A stretch of 64,000 nucleotides of DNA from NCBI RefSeq assembly GCF_049852125.1, contig NZ_CP187532.1, positions 1,054,001 through 1,118,000 on the forward strand. Reading direction: 5' to 3'. This stretch comes from Senimuribacter sp049852125 (GTDB lineage Bacteria; Bacillota; Clostridia; Peptostreptococcales; Anaerovoracaceae). The translations under genes and the position numbers were made by a program. Below the pieces are notes generated by a model. The model was not told the origin of the DNA and did no database searches. It worked only from the letters and a program-made list of their open reading frames with translations. Positions 8,440 through 16,655 of the stretch are shown one piece after another. Position 1 is the stretch's first letter. Every line of letters begins with the position of its first letter.

Positions 8440-9582
8440 ATGAACTTTCAACTAACGAAGGAACAAGAATTCGTAAGAAAAATGGTAAGAGAATTTGCCA
8501 CTAACGAAGTTGAACCATTAGCTGCAGACATTGACCAGGAACACAGATTCCCAGTGGAAACTGTTGAAAAAATGGCTAAGTACGGCATGATGGGCGTTCC
8601 ATTCCCGACCGAATACGGCGGAGCCGGCGGAGATCACATCTCCTATGCAATCACTGTAGAAGAATTATCCAGAGTCTGTGCGTCCACAGGCGTTATCTGC
8701 TCCGCGCACACTTCCCTGTGCTGCTGGCCGATCTTCAACTGGGGTAATGAAGAACAGAAGAAAAAATATCTGCCAGATCTGTTATCCGGCAAGAAGCTAG
8801 GCGCTTTTGGTCTGACTGAGCCTAACGCTGGTACTGACGCATCCGGACAGCAGACAAGAGCTGAATTGGTTGACGGTAAATGGATTTTAAACGGAGCGAA
8901 GGTATTCATCACCAACGGTGGATATGCTGACGTTTTCGTTGTAATGGCTATGACCGACAAGAAGAAAGGAAACCACGGTATTTCCGCATTCATCGTTGAA
9001 AAAAGCGACGAAGGTTTCTCCATCGGTAAGACAGAAGATAAGATGGGTATCTGCGCATCTTCCACTACTGAATTGATTTTCCAGAACTGTGTAATTCCTG
9101 AAGACAGACTGCTGGGTCAGGTTGGCGAAGGCTTCAAAGTTGCTATGTCCACGCTGGACGGCGGCCGTATCGGTATCGCTTCCCAGGCTCTGGGTATTGC
9201 ACAGGGCGCCTTTGACGTAACTGTTGAATACATGCAGGCAAGAAAACAGTTCGGTAAGAAGCTGTCTCAGATGCAGGCGCTGCAGTTCGGCATGGCTGAC
9301 TTGAAGACGAAGATCGAAGCTGCAAGACTGCTGGTCTACAAGGCTGCTGACATGAAGGATAAGCATCTGCCTTACGGTGAAGCTGCTGCAATGGCGAAGC
9401 TGTTTGCTGCAGAAACTGCCATGGAAGTAACTACTAAGTGTGTACAGTACCACGGCGGATACGGATACACTAAGGATTATCCAGTAGAAAGAATGATGAG
9501 AGACGCTAAGATCACCGAGATCTATGAAGGAACTTCTGAAGTTCAGAGAATGGTCATCGCTGGTGCGACTTTCAAAAAATAA
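8440..9582 (+). CDS. Acyl-CoA dehydrogenase (butyryl-/caffeyl-CoA type)
   Basis: A 380-residue flavoprotein with the three acyl-CoA dehydrogenase domains. The catalytic base is E363 in KITEIYEGTSE, and the FAD-binding segment QYHGGYGYTKDYPVERMMRD is intact. It would reduce a 2-enoyl-CoA with electrons from EtfAB or carry out the reverse. AAGGAGG precedes the ATG. It is followed by etfB after 20 nt and then etfA, so the three products probably form one cytoplasmic complex. Order and the ferredoxin-bearing EtfA match the caffeyl-CoA reductase CarCDE of Acetobacterium; butyryl-CoA dehydrogenase is the alternative. Confidence 0.9.
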   Translation: MNFQLTKEQEFVRKMVREFATNEVEPLAADIDQEHRFPVETVEKMAKYGMMGVPFPTEYGGAGGDHISYAITVEELSRVCASTGVICSAHTSLCCWPIFNWGNEEQKKKYLPDLLSGKKLGAFGLTEPNAGTDASGQQTRAELVDGKWILNGAKVFITNGGYADVFVVMAMTDKKKGNHGISAFIVEKSDEGFSIGKTEDKMGICASSTTELIFQNCVIPEDRLLGQVGEGFKVAMSTLDGGRIGIASQALGIAQGAFDVTVEYMQARKQFGKKLSQMQALQFGMADLKTKIEAARLLVYKAADMKDKHLPYGEAAAMAKLFAAETAMEVTTKCVQYHGGYGYTKDYPVERMMRDAKITEIYEGTSEVQRMVIAGATFKK

Positions 9583-9602
9583 AATAGTAGGAGGAAATAG
9601 AA

Positions 9603-10409
9603 ATGGCATTTAAGATTATCGTATGCGCAAAGCAGGTACCAGATACAAACGTTATCAAGATTAACCCTAAGACTGGTACTCTTATCAGAGACGGCGTTCC
9701 AAGCATCTTAAACCACGACGATGCTAACGCTTTAGAAGAAGCATTAAAGATTAAGGACAAATATGACGATGTAACTATTACAGTTATCTCCATGGGACCT
9801 CCTCAGGCATCAGATCTGCTGTTTGAGTGTATCGCAAAAGGCGCTGACGAAGGTATCCTGGTTTCCGACAGAGCTGTTGGCGGTTCTGATACATGGGCTA
9901 CTTCCAATACATTGGAAGCTGCTATTAAGAAATGGGAAAAAGAAAATGGTCCTGCTGACCTGATCTTCGCTGGCCGTCAGGCTATCGACGGAGATACCGC
10001 TCAGGTTGGTCCGCAGATTGCTGAAAAGTTAGACCTGCCGCAGGTTACATATGTGGAAGAATTTGAAATTGCTGATAACCTGAAGGATATCACTGTTAAG
10101 AGACAGATGGAAGACGGTTATGAACTGATTGGCATCAAGACCCCTTGCATGCTGACTGCGATTAAAGAACTGAATGAGCCAAGATACATGAACATGGCTG
10201 GTATCTTCGCAGAAAAAGATATCAAAGTTTGGAACGCAAAGGACATCGAAGTTGACCTGACCAAAGTAGGTCTGGAAGCTTCCCCTACAAACGTATTCAG
10301 ATCCTTCACACCGGCTCCGAAGGCTCCTGGTCAGGTCGTTAACGGTGACTCCGAAAACGAACAGGCAAAGAACCTGCTGATCCAGCTGAAGGGTAAGCAC
10401 ATCATCTAA
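9603..10409 (+). CDS. etfB: Electron transfer flavoprotein, beta subunit
   Basis: The 268-residue product starts with the EtfB hallmark FKIIVCAKQVPDTN and has the later segment FAGRQAIDGDTAQVGPQIAE. EtfB binds a nucleotide or second flavin and, in bifurcating complexes, the FAD that splits electrons from NADH. GGAGG lies before the ATG, and the gene is packed between the dehydrogenase and etfA. Codon use is highly biased towards preferred codons, in keeping with strong expression of a central energy pathway. Confidence 0.95.
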   Translation: MAFKIIVCAKQVPDTNVIKINPKTGTLIRDGVPSILNHDDANALEEALKIKDKYDDVTITVISMGPPQASDLLFECIAKGADEGILVSDRAVGGSDTWATSNTLEAAIKKWEKENGPADLIFAGRQAIDGDTAQVGPQIAEKLDLPQVTYVEEFEIADNLKDITVKRQMEDGYELIGIKTPCMLTAIKELNEPRYMNMAGIFAEKDIKVWNAKDIEVDLTKVGLEASPTNVFRSFTPAPKAPGQVVNGDSENEQAKNLLIQLKGKHII

Positions 10410-10427
10410 TCTGAAGGAGGAATAATC

Positions 10428-11711
10428 ATGGCTATCAAAATTATTAATGATAAATGTAAAGGTTGCTCCCTTTGCGCAAAAGCATGTCCGTTTGACGCTC
10501 TGAAGATCGTTGACAGAATTGCAGTTGTAGACGAAGGAAAGTGCACAAACTGTAACGCTTGTATCGCAAAATGTAACTTCGACGCGATTGAAGCTGCTCC
10601 TGAAGCTGAAAAGGTTGACCTTTCCGCTTACAAGCATATCTGGGTATTTGCTGAACAGAGACAGGGCAAGATTCAGAACGTAGCGCTGGAATTACTGGGC
10701 GAAGGTAAGAAATTAGCAAAAGACATCAGCGAAGATACACAGATCTGTGCTGTACTGATCGGTAACAATATCGACCACCTGGCACAGGAATGTTTCGAAT
10801 ACGGCGCTGAAAAAGTATATATGGTTCAGGATCCGCTCCTGGAAAACTTCACAACTGACGGTTACACCAAGGTTATGAAGCAGCTGATCGACGAGTATAA
10901 GCCGGAAATCGTTCTGTACGGCGCTACTCACATCGGTCGTGACTTTGCACCTCGTATCGCGGCAAGATGCAACACTGGTCTGACTGCTGACTGTACACAC
11001 CTGGATGTTAAAGTTTCCAAGTACATCGAGTTTGCAAAAGCGAATACTACATTAGATACTTCCACTCTGGACCCTAACGATCCATCCACTGGCATCAAGC
11101 AGACTCGTCCGGCATTCGGCGGTAACCTGATGGCTACCATCATCTGCCCTAAGACCAGACCGCAGATGTCCACAGTAAGACCTGGCGTAATGCAGAAGCA
11201 GGAAAGACAGGTTGGCGCTACTGGTGAAATCGTAAACGTAAAACCAGAGATCTCTAAGGAAGATATCAGAATCGAAATCAAGGATATCGTAAAATCCATG
11301 AAGGAAATGGTATCCCTGACTGACGCTAAGATCATCTGCTCCGGCGGACGTGGTCTGGGCGATCCTTCCGGTTTTGAACTTATGAAGAAGTTTGCTGATA
11401 AGGTTGGCGGTGTTGTTGGTTCTTCCCGTGCTTGTGTAGACGCTGGCTGGATTGACCACTCCCATCAGGTAGGTCAGACCGGTACTACCGTTAAACCGGA
11501 AATCTACTTCGCATGCGGTATCTCCGGTGCGATCCAGCACTTAGCTGGTATGCAGACTTCTGGCTGCATCGTAGCAATCAACAAGGATCCGGATGCTCCG
11601 ATCATGGAAGTTGCTGACTACGCAATCGTAGGCGACCTGTACAAAGTAATCCCAGAAATCATTGCTGAATGGGAAAACGCAGAAGCGCTGTACGACGCAA
11701 CTACGAAATAA
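10428..11711 (+). CDS. etfA: Electron transfer flavoprotein, alpha subunit with N-terminal 2[4Fe-4S] ferredoxin domain
   Basis: At 427 residues this EtfA is about 80-100 residues longer than the plain form. Residues 1-60 form a bacterial ferredoxin module with two cysteine sets (CKGCSLCAKACP and CTNCNACIAKC). The rest is EtfA, with the FAD-binding C-terminal segment (SGAIQHLAGMQTSGCIVAIN, then DPDAP). The added clusters are known from CarE of Acetobacterium woodii and related lactate dehydrogenase Etfs and would pass low-potential electrons on. It ends the three-gene unit; a large hairpin terminator follows. Confidence 0.95.
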   Translation: MAIKIINDKCKGCSLCAKACPFDALKIVDRIAVVDEGKCTNCNACIAKCNFDAIEAAPEAEKVDLSAYKHIWVFAEQRQGKIQNVALELLGEGKKLAKDISEDTQICAVLIGNNIDHLAQECFEYGAEKVYMVQDPLLENFTTDGYTKVMKQLIDEYKPEIVLYGATHIGRDFAPRIAARCNTGLTADCTHLDVKVSKYIEFAKANTTLDTSTLDPNDPSTGIKQTRPAFGGNLMATIICPKTRPQMSTVRPGVMQKQERQVGATGEIVNVKPEISKEDIRIEIKDIVKSMKEMVSLTDAKIICSGGRGLGDPSGFELMKKFADKVGGVVGSSRACVDAGWIDHSHQVGQTGTTVKPEIYFACGISGAIQHLAGMQTSGCIVAINKDPDAPIMEVADYAIVGDLYKVIPEIIAEWENAEALYDATTK

Positions 11712-11778
11712 GAACCCCACCCACCTGCGAAGCAAAGCTTCGGGCGGGTACCCGGGAACCTTGTTGTCTTCGACAATA

Positions 11779-11857
11779 GGGGGACCTAACCCAAATTGCA
11801 TAAAAAGAGGACGCAAATGCGTCCTCTTTTTTAATGCAATTTGCTGGTAGGTCCCCC
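11779..11857 (+). terminator. Large nested hairpin/terminator after etfA
   Basis: Three nested stems are seen: GGGGGACCTA (11779-11788) with TAGGTCCCCC (11848-11857), CAAATTGCAT with ATGCAATTTG, and GAGGACGCA (11807-11815) with TGCGTCCTC (11818-11826) followed by TTTTTT. The inner stem alone is a good terminator; the outer arms make it a 79-nt near-perfect inverted repeat. Confidence 0.8.
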
Positions 11858-11952
11858 GCGAAGGTTTACTGCGAAGTCGAGCCGAAGGCGAAGATCTGCG
11901 CAGCATGAACCGACGGCGCAACCCCTAGCCCGATTTATCGAGTAATAGGAAT

Positions 11953-11980
11953 AACGCCAGGTTAATTCCTGGCGTTTTCT
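11953..11980 (+). terminator. Second terminator-like hairpin in the etfA downstream region
   Basis: AACGCCAGG (11953-11961) pairs with CCTGGCGTT (11968-11976), followed by TT. The full non-coding stretch 11712-12274 also holds small hairpins with AAA or TTT loops (GCGAGC-TTT-GCTCGC, GCGGC-TTT-GCCGC) and no credible gene. Confidence 0.55.
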
Positions 11981-12188
11981 ATTGTGAAGATAAATCGCAG
12001 GCAGGTCTTTTACGAAGGTTTCCCAAGAGATGGAGCGACCAGCGAACATTGATTGGAAGAAACCGATCGTAGATTTCTCTGATTTATATGCGAGCTTTGC
12101 TCGCAAGCGGCTTTGCCGCAAGGTAGAAATCATATAATTTCCTCGGCTATGCTCGGAAATTATAAAAAAGTCAATAAAAGAGGACACG

Positions 12189-12220
12189 TTGGGGCACCCT
12201 CCGTAAGGAAGGTGCCCCAA
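12189..12220. repeat. Hairpin near the left end of the mobilizable element
   Basis: TTGGGGCACC (12189-12198) pairs with GGTGCCCCAA (12211-12220). It could terminate the minus-strand recombinase transcript, since T-rich sequence follows on that strand, or mark the border of the integrated element. The exact att core could not be fixed. Confidence 0.4.
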
Positions 12221-12274
12221 GGCTTTGTATTTAAAATAAAATATTGTTGTGTTTGAATCGGTATAGCCCTGTGG

Positions 12275-13945
12275 CTATGCCGTTTTTGCCGCTTTTCGTT
12301 CCAAATGTTCTTGGAAGTATTCTTCCATTTCGTCGGGAGACGGCTCTCGGATAATTCCAACGCCGTTGTAATAGATTTCCACGCCCTGATAACGCTTTCC
12401 GTCCCTGTATTCGGGTTTGGATACCACGATTTTCTGTATGAACTCGTGTACCAGTTCGGGCGTAAGCTCACTAAGCTGCGTTACTCGTTTTGCCTTGTCA
12501 ATAAACCTTTGTAAACCCTCGGTTTGGATTTTGGCGTTTTCAACACAGTTTTCCATTTCGGGGATACGGTCTTTCAATCTGCTTTGTTCATCCTCCAAAG
12601 ACATTGACATCGTAGCAAACCGTTCATCGCTTATCCTGCCCATAGCGTTATCCTCATATAGCTTTTGGATTATCCCGTCAATCTCAGAGACACGCCGTTT
12701 CGCCCTGTCAAGCTCTCTGCGCTTCTCAGCAAGTTCCTTCTTCTTTTTCTCTCCGAAATCCTCCATCTGCCGCTGTGCAAACAGCTTTTCATAGGTCTGC
12801 ACATACCACATCACTCTCTGCATACTTTCCAGTACAAGGCTTTCTACCACCTTTTCTCGGATATAGTGTGCGGAGCAGACCTCGGAGTTTTTGCGGTAGG
12901 AGGAGCAGAAAAAATACGCCAGTTCCCGCTTGTAGTTGTTTGTCACGCTGTAATACAACTTCTCGCCGCAGTCGGCGCAGTAAAGCAATCCCGAAAACAT
13001 ACTCACAATACCGCTTTTAGTCGGTCTGCGGCGGTGCTGCCGTAACTCCTGTACGAGTGCAAAGGTTTCTCGGTCAATGATAGCGGGGTGGGTATCGGGA
13101 AAAACTTTCCATTCTTCCTTTGGCTTATCAAGCTTTTTCTTCAGCTTAAAGGATTTTCGATAGGTGCGGAAATTGACCGTATCGCCGCAATACTCCTGCT
13201 TATCAAGAATATCCGAAACGGTATCTGCCACCCATCTGAAAGGAATGGCGGGCGGCTTGCCGCATTTTCTGCCGATGCTGTTCCAATACTCGGTAGGCGT
13301 CATCACCTTTTTCGCTTTTAACCGCTTGGCAATCTGCGTCGGTCCAAGTCCCGAAACACACATCTCAAAGATTTGTCTTACCACCTTTGCCGCAGGCTCG
13401 TCCACAAGCCATTCGTCCTTATTGTTCGGATTTTTCATATATCCAAAGGGCGGGTTCGTGGTCAGCGGAACGCCTGACATCCCCTTGCTCTGCATTACTC
13501 TGCGGACTTTGTCGCTGGTATTTTTTGCGTGCCATTCGTTAAATAAATCCTGCATTGGAACAATGTCGCTGATACCCTTTGCCGTATCGATGTTGTCCAT
13601 AATGGCGATATACCGCACATCCAAACGGACAAAATCTTCTTCCAAAAGCTGACCGACTACAAGGCGGTTTCGTCCGAGCCTTGAATGGTCTTTTACAACG
13701 AGGTTTGCAACCAAGCCCTGCTCAGCAAGCTCCATGATTTCCATAAATGCGGGTCTTGTGAAACTAACGCCCGAAAATCCGTCATCATAAAAGAAACGGG
13801 GATTGGGCAGCTTGTTGTCCTTTGCATACTTTTCAAGAATAGCTTTTTGATTTTGAATACTGCCTGATATGCCGTCTTTCTCATCGTCACGGGAAAGCCT
13901 TGCGTAAAGGGCAGTAATTCGCTTGTCTGACTGTTTAATGTTCAT
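12275..13945 (-). CDS. Large serine recombinase (TnpX/TndX-like)
   Basis: A 556-residue recombinase. The resolvase catalytic domain is N-terminal, with the nucleophile S18 in LYARLSRDD and the DHSRLGRNR motif. The Recombinase domain follows (PPFGYMKNP region), then a zinc ribbon (CADCGEKL plus a later FFCSS and VCSAHY pair) and a coiled coil. Start 13945 is chosen because AAAGGAG lies 5 nt upstream; the GTG at 13960 overlaps that site. The enzyme would excise and integrate the surrounding element at short core sites. Confidence 0.93.
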   Translation of the reverse strand: MNIKQSDKRITALYARLSRDDEKDGISGSIQNQKAILEKYAKDNKLPNPRFFYDDGFSGVSFTRPAFMEIMELAEQGLVANLVVKDHSRLGRNRLVVGQLLEEDFVRLDVRYIAIMDNIDTAKGISDIVPMQDLFNEWHAKNTSDKVRRVMQSKGMSGVPLTTNPPFGYMKNPNNKDEWLVDEPAAKVVRQIFEMCVSGLGPTQIAKRLKAKKVMTPTEYWNSIGRKCGKPPAIPFRWVADTVSDILDKQEYCGDTVNFRTYRKSFKLKKKLDKPKEEWKVFPDTHPAIIDRETFALVQELRQHRRRPTKSGIVSMFSGLLYCADCGEKLYYSVTNNYKRELAYFFCSSYRKNSEVCSAHYIREKVVESLVLESMQRVMWYVQTYEKLFAQRQMEDFGEKKKKELAEKRRELDRAKRRVSEIDGIIQKLYEDNAMGRISDERFATMSMSLEDEQSRLKDRIPEMENCVENAKIQTEGLQRFIDKAKRVTQLSELTPELVHEFIQKIVVSKPEYRDGKRYQGVEIYYNGVGIIREPSPDEMEEYFQEHLERKAAKTA

Positions 13946-14048
13946 ATAGCTCCTTTCCACAGCCAGATATGGTATGAATTGTAGGTATCCCTATCATACC
14001 ATATCCGCTATTAAACTTCAACGCTTTAAAGTGATATTCTCAAAACTG

Positions 14049-14318
14049 TTACAGATTTTTCAGAATAATCCGTTCCGCTTTTTCTTCCAGGCTCTCGCTT
14101 GCCGTACTGTCGAAATGGGTATTGACCGAATAAACCGTACCGTCAATCTCCGTTTGAAAATTGATGGGGTAGGGATATTGGGACTTGCGAAACCAGTTCA
14201 GGCGTTCCGCCTTGGTCATAGCGGCAAGCATATCCGTTATCCCGTCAATCAATTCGTGTATTTCTGCACCGTCATCTACGGTGTTTCCGTATTCGTCAAG
14301 ATAAATCACATCTGTCAT
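14049..14318 (-). CDS. Small transposon-encoded protein, TnpW-like
   Basis: An 89-residue protein starting MTDVIYLDEYGNTV, with a C-terminal half (QTEIDGTVYSVNTHFDSTAS followed by ESLEEKAERII) that resembles the TnpW family of clostridial mobilizable transposons. Function is unknown. GAAGGAGG precedes its ATG, which overlaps the relaxase stop codon (ATGA). The recombinase follows 103 nt downstream. The family call rests on memory of the C-terminal pattern only. Confidence 0.6.
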   Translation of the reverse strand: MTDVIYLDEYGNTVDDGAEIHELIDGITDMLAAMTKAERLNWFRKSQYPYPINFQTEIDGTVYSVNTHFDSTASESLEEKAERIILKNL

Positions 14319-15580
14319 CGTTCCAAATCCTCCTTCTTTTTCGGTTTTGCTTTTCGTGCAGGGACTGTCAAATCCCACGAGGACGGCTTCGTTTCTTTTT
14401 CGGGCGGTTTATGGAAAATGCTCTTTTCCTGCTCAGGTGCAGTTTTGCGGAGAGATTTCAGAATACTGTCAATGAAATCCTTAACCTTTTTTGGTGCAGC
14501 CTTCAACGCTTCTAAATACGGTCTGCATTTTTCTTTTAAGGCGGTCAGTTCTGCTTGCAGACGCTTGACTTTATCCGATAACGCTCGGTTGCTGCTTTCG
14601 TAGATTTGCACCGTTCGTCTGTTTATAAGGCATTCTTTCGCCAAATTTGAAAGATAGCCGTAGTCCTCGGCAGACATCTGAATTTTACCCGTCAGCGTTT
14701 TCTTTCCCATACTGTCAATAATTTCTGCGCTTGCCTGTACGGGTAGTACAGAGGACAGTCTTTCGTCAGCCGCCGCAATCTTTTCTTTAATTCCCGCAAG
14801 GCGTTCCTTGTCTTTTTCAATCTGATATTGCAGACTGCTTTTGTATTCGGCGGTACTGCCACGCACGCCACGGAGAAAATCGTTAAAGCCTGCATTCTGC
14901 ATATGCTCGTAAAATTCATCCTGCAAAATGCTGTATGAAGGGACAAGCACAGGCTTGCCGTTTTTATCGAATACAGGCTGGTTGTTCTCATCCACCGCCT
15001 GCGGAGATTTCCATTTCTTTGAATGACTGATCTGCTGAATAACTTCTTTGACCGTGCCGACCAATTCGGTTTTTTTGCACCGCTTTGTCCATAACACTTG
15101 CTTTTTTACCACAGGCAGTGCTACAATGTGCATATGGTAGTGGTAGACGGGTTTTTCATAATCATCGGATAGGGCAAGATTGATTTCATCGGCGTGCAGT
15201 ACAGCGGACAGAATATTGTCCTCGCCGTACAGCTTGACTGCAAAGCGGTATGCTTCTTCATAAAACCGCTTGGCATATTCATAGCCACCGTGGGTTTCAA
15301 AGTAGTCGGTATTGACATCGAAGATGACTTCATCGTACACTTTTGCGTCCTTTTTCAAACCTCGGAGAGATACTTTCCCGTCAGCGACCAGCTTATCAAG
15401 GGTTTCGTTGTAGGTCATATCGCCGCAGGATTTAAAATGCACATTCAGGGGTGTGCGGGACAAGTCTACATTCATATTGCCGTAATGCTCGTTTTTTCGC
15501 TCATTATGGCGTTCATATTTGCCGATGGAATCCCTTGTTCGGGTTTCCACTCTCGCCACGCTGAAATTCTGTCTTGACAT
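14315..15580 (-). CDS. MobV (Mob/Pre) family relaxase
   Basis: The 421-residue protein has the Mob_Pre domain with the histidine/acid motif LHADEIN and the metal-binding YHYHMHIVALP about 20 residues later. A long coiled-coil region (about 265-380) and a basic tail follow. It would nick oriT and pilot single-stranded DNA to a recipient through a helper's channel. AAGGAAGTGAG before ATG 15580 sets the start. It is the first gene of the relaxase-TnpW-recombinase unit, and the candidate oriT lies about 80-100 nt upstream. Confidence 0.9.
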   Translation of the reverse strand: MSRQNFSVARVETRTRDSIGKYERHNERKNEHYGNMNVDLSRTPLNVHFKSCGDMTYNETLDKLVADGKVSLRGLKKDAKVYDEVIFDVNTDYFETHGGYEYAKRFYEEAYRFAVKLYGEDNILSAVLHADEINLALSDDYEKPVYHYHMHIVALPVVKKQVLWTKRCKKTELVGTVKEVIQQISHSKKWKSPQAVDENNQPVFDKNGKPVLVPSYSILQDEFYEHMQNAGFNDFLRGVRGSTAEYKSSLQYQIEKDKERLAGIKEKIAAADERLSSVLPVQASAEIIDSMGKKTLTGKIQMSAEDYGYLSNLAKECLINRRTVQIYESSNRALSDKVKRLQAELTALKEKCRPYLEALKAAPKKVKDFIDSILKSLRKTAPEQEKSIFHKPPEKETKPSSWDLTVPARKAKPKKKEDLER

Positions 15581-15658
15581 TTTTCTCACTTCCTTTCTGT
15601 TTCGGATTGTATTTCTTTCTCCCGATGGGGAGGATATGTTAAAATCGGAGCGTCCTTT

Positions 15659-15710
15659 GTTACGCACCTTTCCAAAGTGCGTAACCCACTATGACACTTT
15701 CAGCCTTGCG
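15659..15710. other. Candidate oriT of the mobilizable element
   Basis: GTTACGCAC (15659-15667) and GTGCGTAAC (15677-15685) form a perfect inverted repeat directly followed by CCACTATGACACTTT. A hairpin next to a GTGxGTAA...ACTTT tract just upstream of the relaxase gene recalls the layout of pMV158-type MobV origins. The nick site itself is not proven. Confidence 0.45.
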
Positions 15711-15810
15711 GCTGCAAAGTGCCGTGGGCTCTCCGAGGGGCAAAGGCACTCTTTGAAAAGAGTACCTCTGCACTCCTCAGAAACTTTAAGCACGCTGTAC
15801 GCATAATACC

Positions 15811-15928
15811 GATGTCACGCTTAATGCGCTTAAAATGGAGATTGCCGTATAAAACCATTCCGAACGATATATACAAGCCTGAAATGCATTATGGCAAGCG
15901 GATTTCTGCGCCTTAAAAGCGTGACATC
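15811..15928. repeat. Spaced inverted repeat in the relaxase upstream region
   Basis: GATGTCACGCTT (15811-15822) is repeated inverted as AAGCGTGACATC (15917-15928). No credible gene is seen between 15581 and 16457. Confidence 0.6.
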
Positions 15929-16055
15929 ATCGCCGCTTTACCCGAATGTCGTTCCTGCCCCTTGTTTAGCGGCGTTGTCTCGCTCGTTCCCGTTAAAGAA
16001 GTCTTGGCATAGTATCCCATTCGGGCGGTCATTCAGTTGTTAATCGGCAAAACAA

Positions 16056-16133
16056 AAAGCCGATACACAGAGACATCAAAAATCGGCGGGAGCTTTGCTC
16101 TCGCTTCAAAATGATGTTCTATGTATCGGCTTT
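16056..16133. repeat. Long imperfect inverted repeat
   Basis: AAAGCCGATACA (16056-16067) pairs with TGTATCGGCTTT (16122-16133), and an inner ACATCA/TGATGT pair extends the stem. It lies in the non-coding stretch between relaxase and the ribbon-helix-helix gene and could be a terminator or replication/transfer structure. Confidence 0.6.
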
Positions 16134-16389
16134 GAAATTCAAAACCATACTGTTTTCATGCCCCTACGCCGCTGACAGTACAGAACAGCTTTTGACGATG
16201 GGCAGCGGTATTTTCTCTTAGCGTACCGCAGGCGTTAGGCGGCTTGCGCCGCAATTCCATTTCAAGAACATTGGATATTCAGTTGTAACTCCACGAAAAT
16301 GGTATTTTATTATATATCACAGAATAGGTGCTTGTCAAGACCGAAACTTATTATTTTTTCCCGATTTGGAGAATTTATTCGTGTCAGTC

Positions 16390-16446
16390 TTGACAATTTG
16401 CTTTCTATTTGATATCATTATATCAAGATATAATGATATCAAATAG
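16390..16446 (+). promoter_or_regulatory. Promoter overlapped by a perfect 42-bp palindromic operator
   Basis: TTGACA (16390-16395), 17 nt, then TATCAT (16413-16418) is a near-consensus promoter. The -10 box lies inside a perfect palindrome, 16405-16446, with 20-bp arms (CTATTTGATATCATTATATC) around a central AA. The next gene encodes a ribbon-helix-helix protein, so autorepression is the natural reading. Confidence 0.8.
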
Positions 16447-16457
16447 AGGTGAAACGA

Positions 16458-16655
16458 GTGGATGAAAAAACAAAACAAGTTCAGGTGCGCCTAACTCCCG
16501 AACTACATAGCAAACTCAAAGGCACGCTTGCACTTGATGGACGAAAGCTCGTGGACTTTTTTAATGAAGCAGCTTGTGCTTATTTGACTGATAGCGTCAA
16601 ATATAAAAACACAATTTCTGAAATTATAGGAGGAACCCACAATGGCAAAAATTAA
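16458..16655 (+). CDS. Small ribbon-helix-helix (CopG/Arc-like) regulator
   Basis: A 65-residue protein; the N-terminal strand KQVQVRLTPELHSKLKGTLA matches the RHH DNA-binding fold, and the helix that follows carries DGRKLVDFFNEAA. Start GTG 16458 is chosen because AGAGGTG lies 7 nt upstream; an in-frame GTG at 16449 overlaps that site. It sits right behind the 42-bp palindrome and overlaps the following restriction-modification gene by 14 nt, so it most likely represses this small operon. Confidence 0.75.
   Translation: MDEKTKQVQVRLTPELHSKLKGTLALDGRKLVDFFNEAACAYLTDSVKYKNTISEIIGGTHNGKN

Larger units (their letters stand above)
12189..16446. mobile_element. Core of an integrative mobilizable element (serine recombinase plus MobV relaxase)
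   Basis: Recombinase, TnpW-like protein and relaxase lie together on the minus strand next to a candidate oriT. This gene set is that of mobilizable transposons of Clostridia (Tn4451/TndX-like recombinases with Mob/Pre relaxases). No type IV secretion genes are visible, so transfer would rely on a helper. The left end should lie just beyond the recombinase stop codon; the right end is not defined and may lie further on, even past the defence island. Confidence 0.6.

Noticed and set aside
8887..9609. A 240-codon open frame on the minus strand opposite the acyl-CoA dehydrogenase
   Set aside because: It is a shadow of the strong codon bias of the dehydrogenase gene; no start site and no protein-like pattern.
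11712..12274. A tRNA gene as attachment site of the mobilizable element
   Set aside because: No cloverleaf with T-loop GTTCRANNC could be made out of the hairpins.
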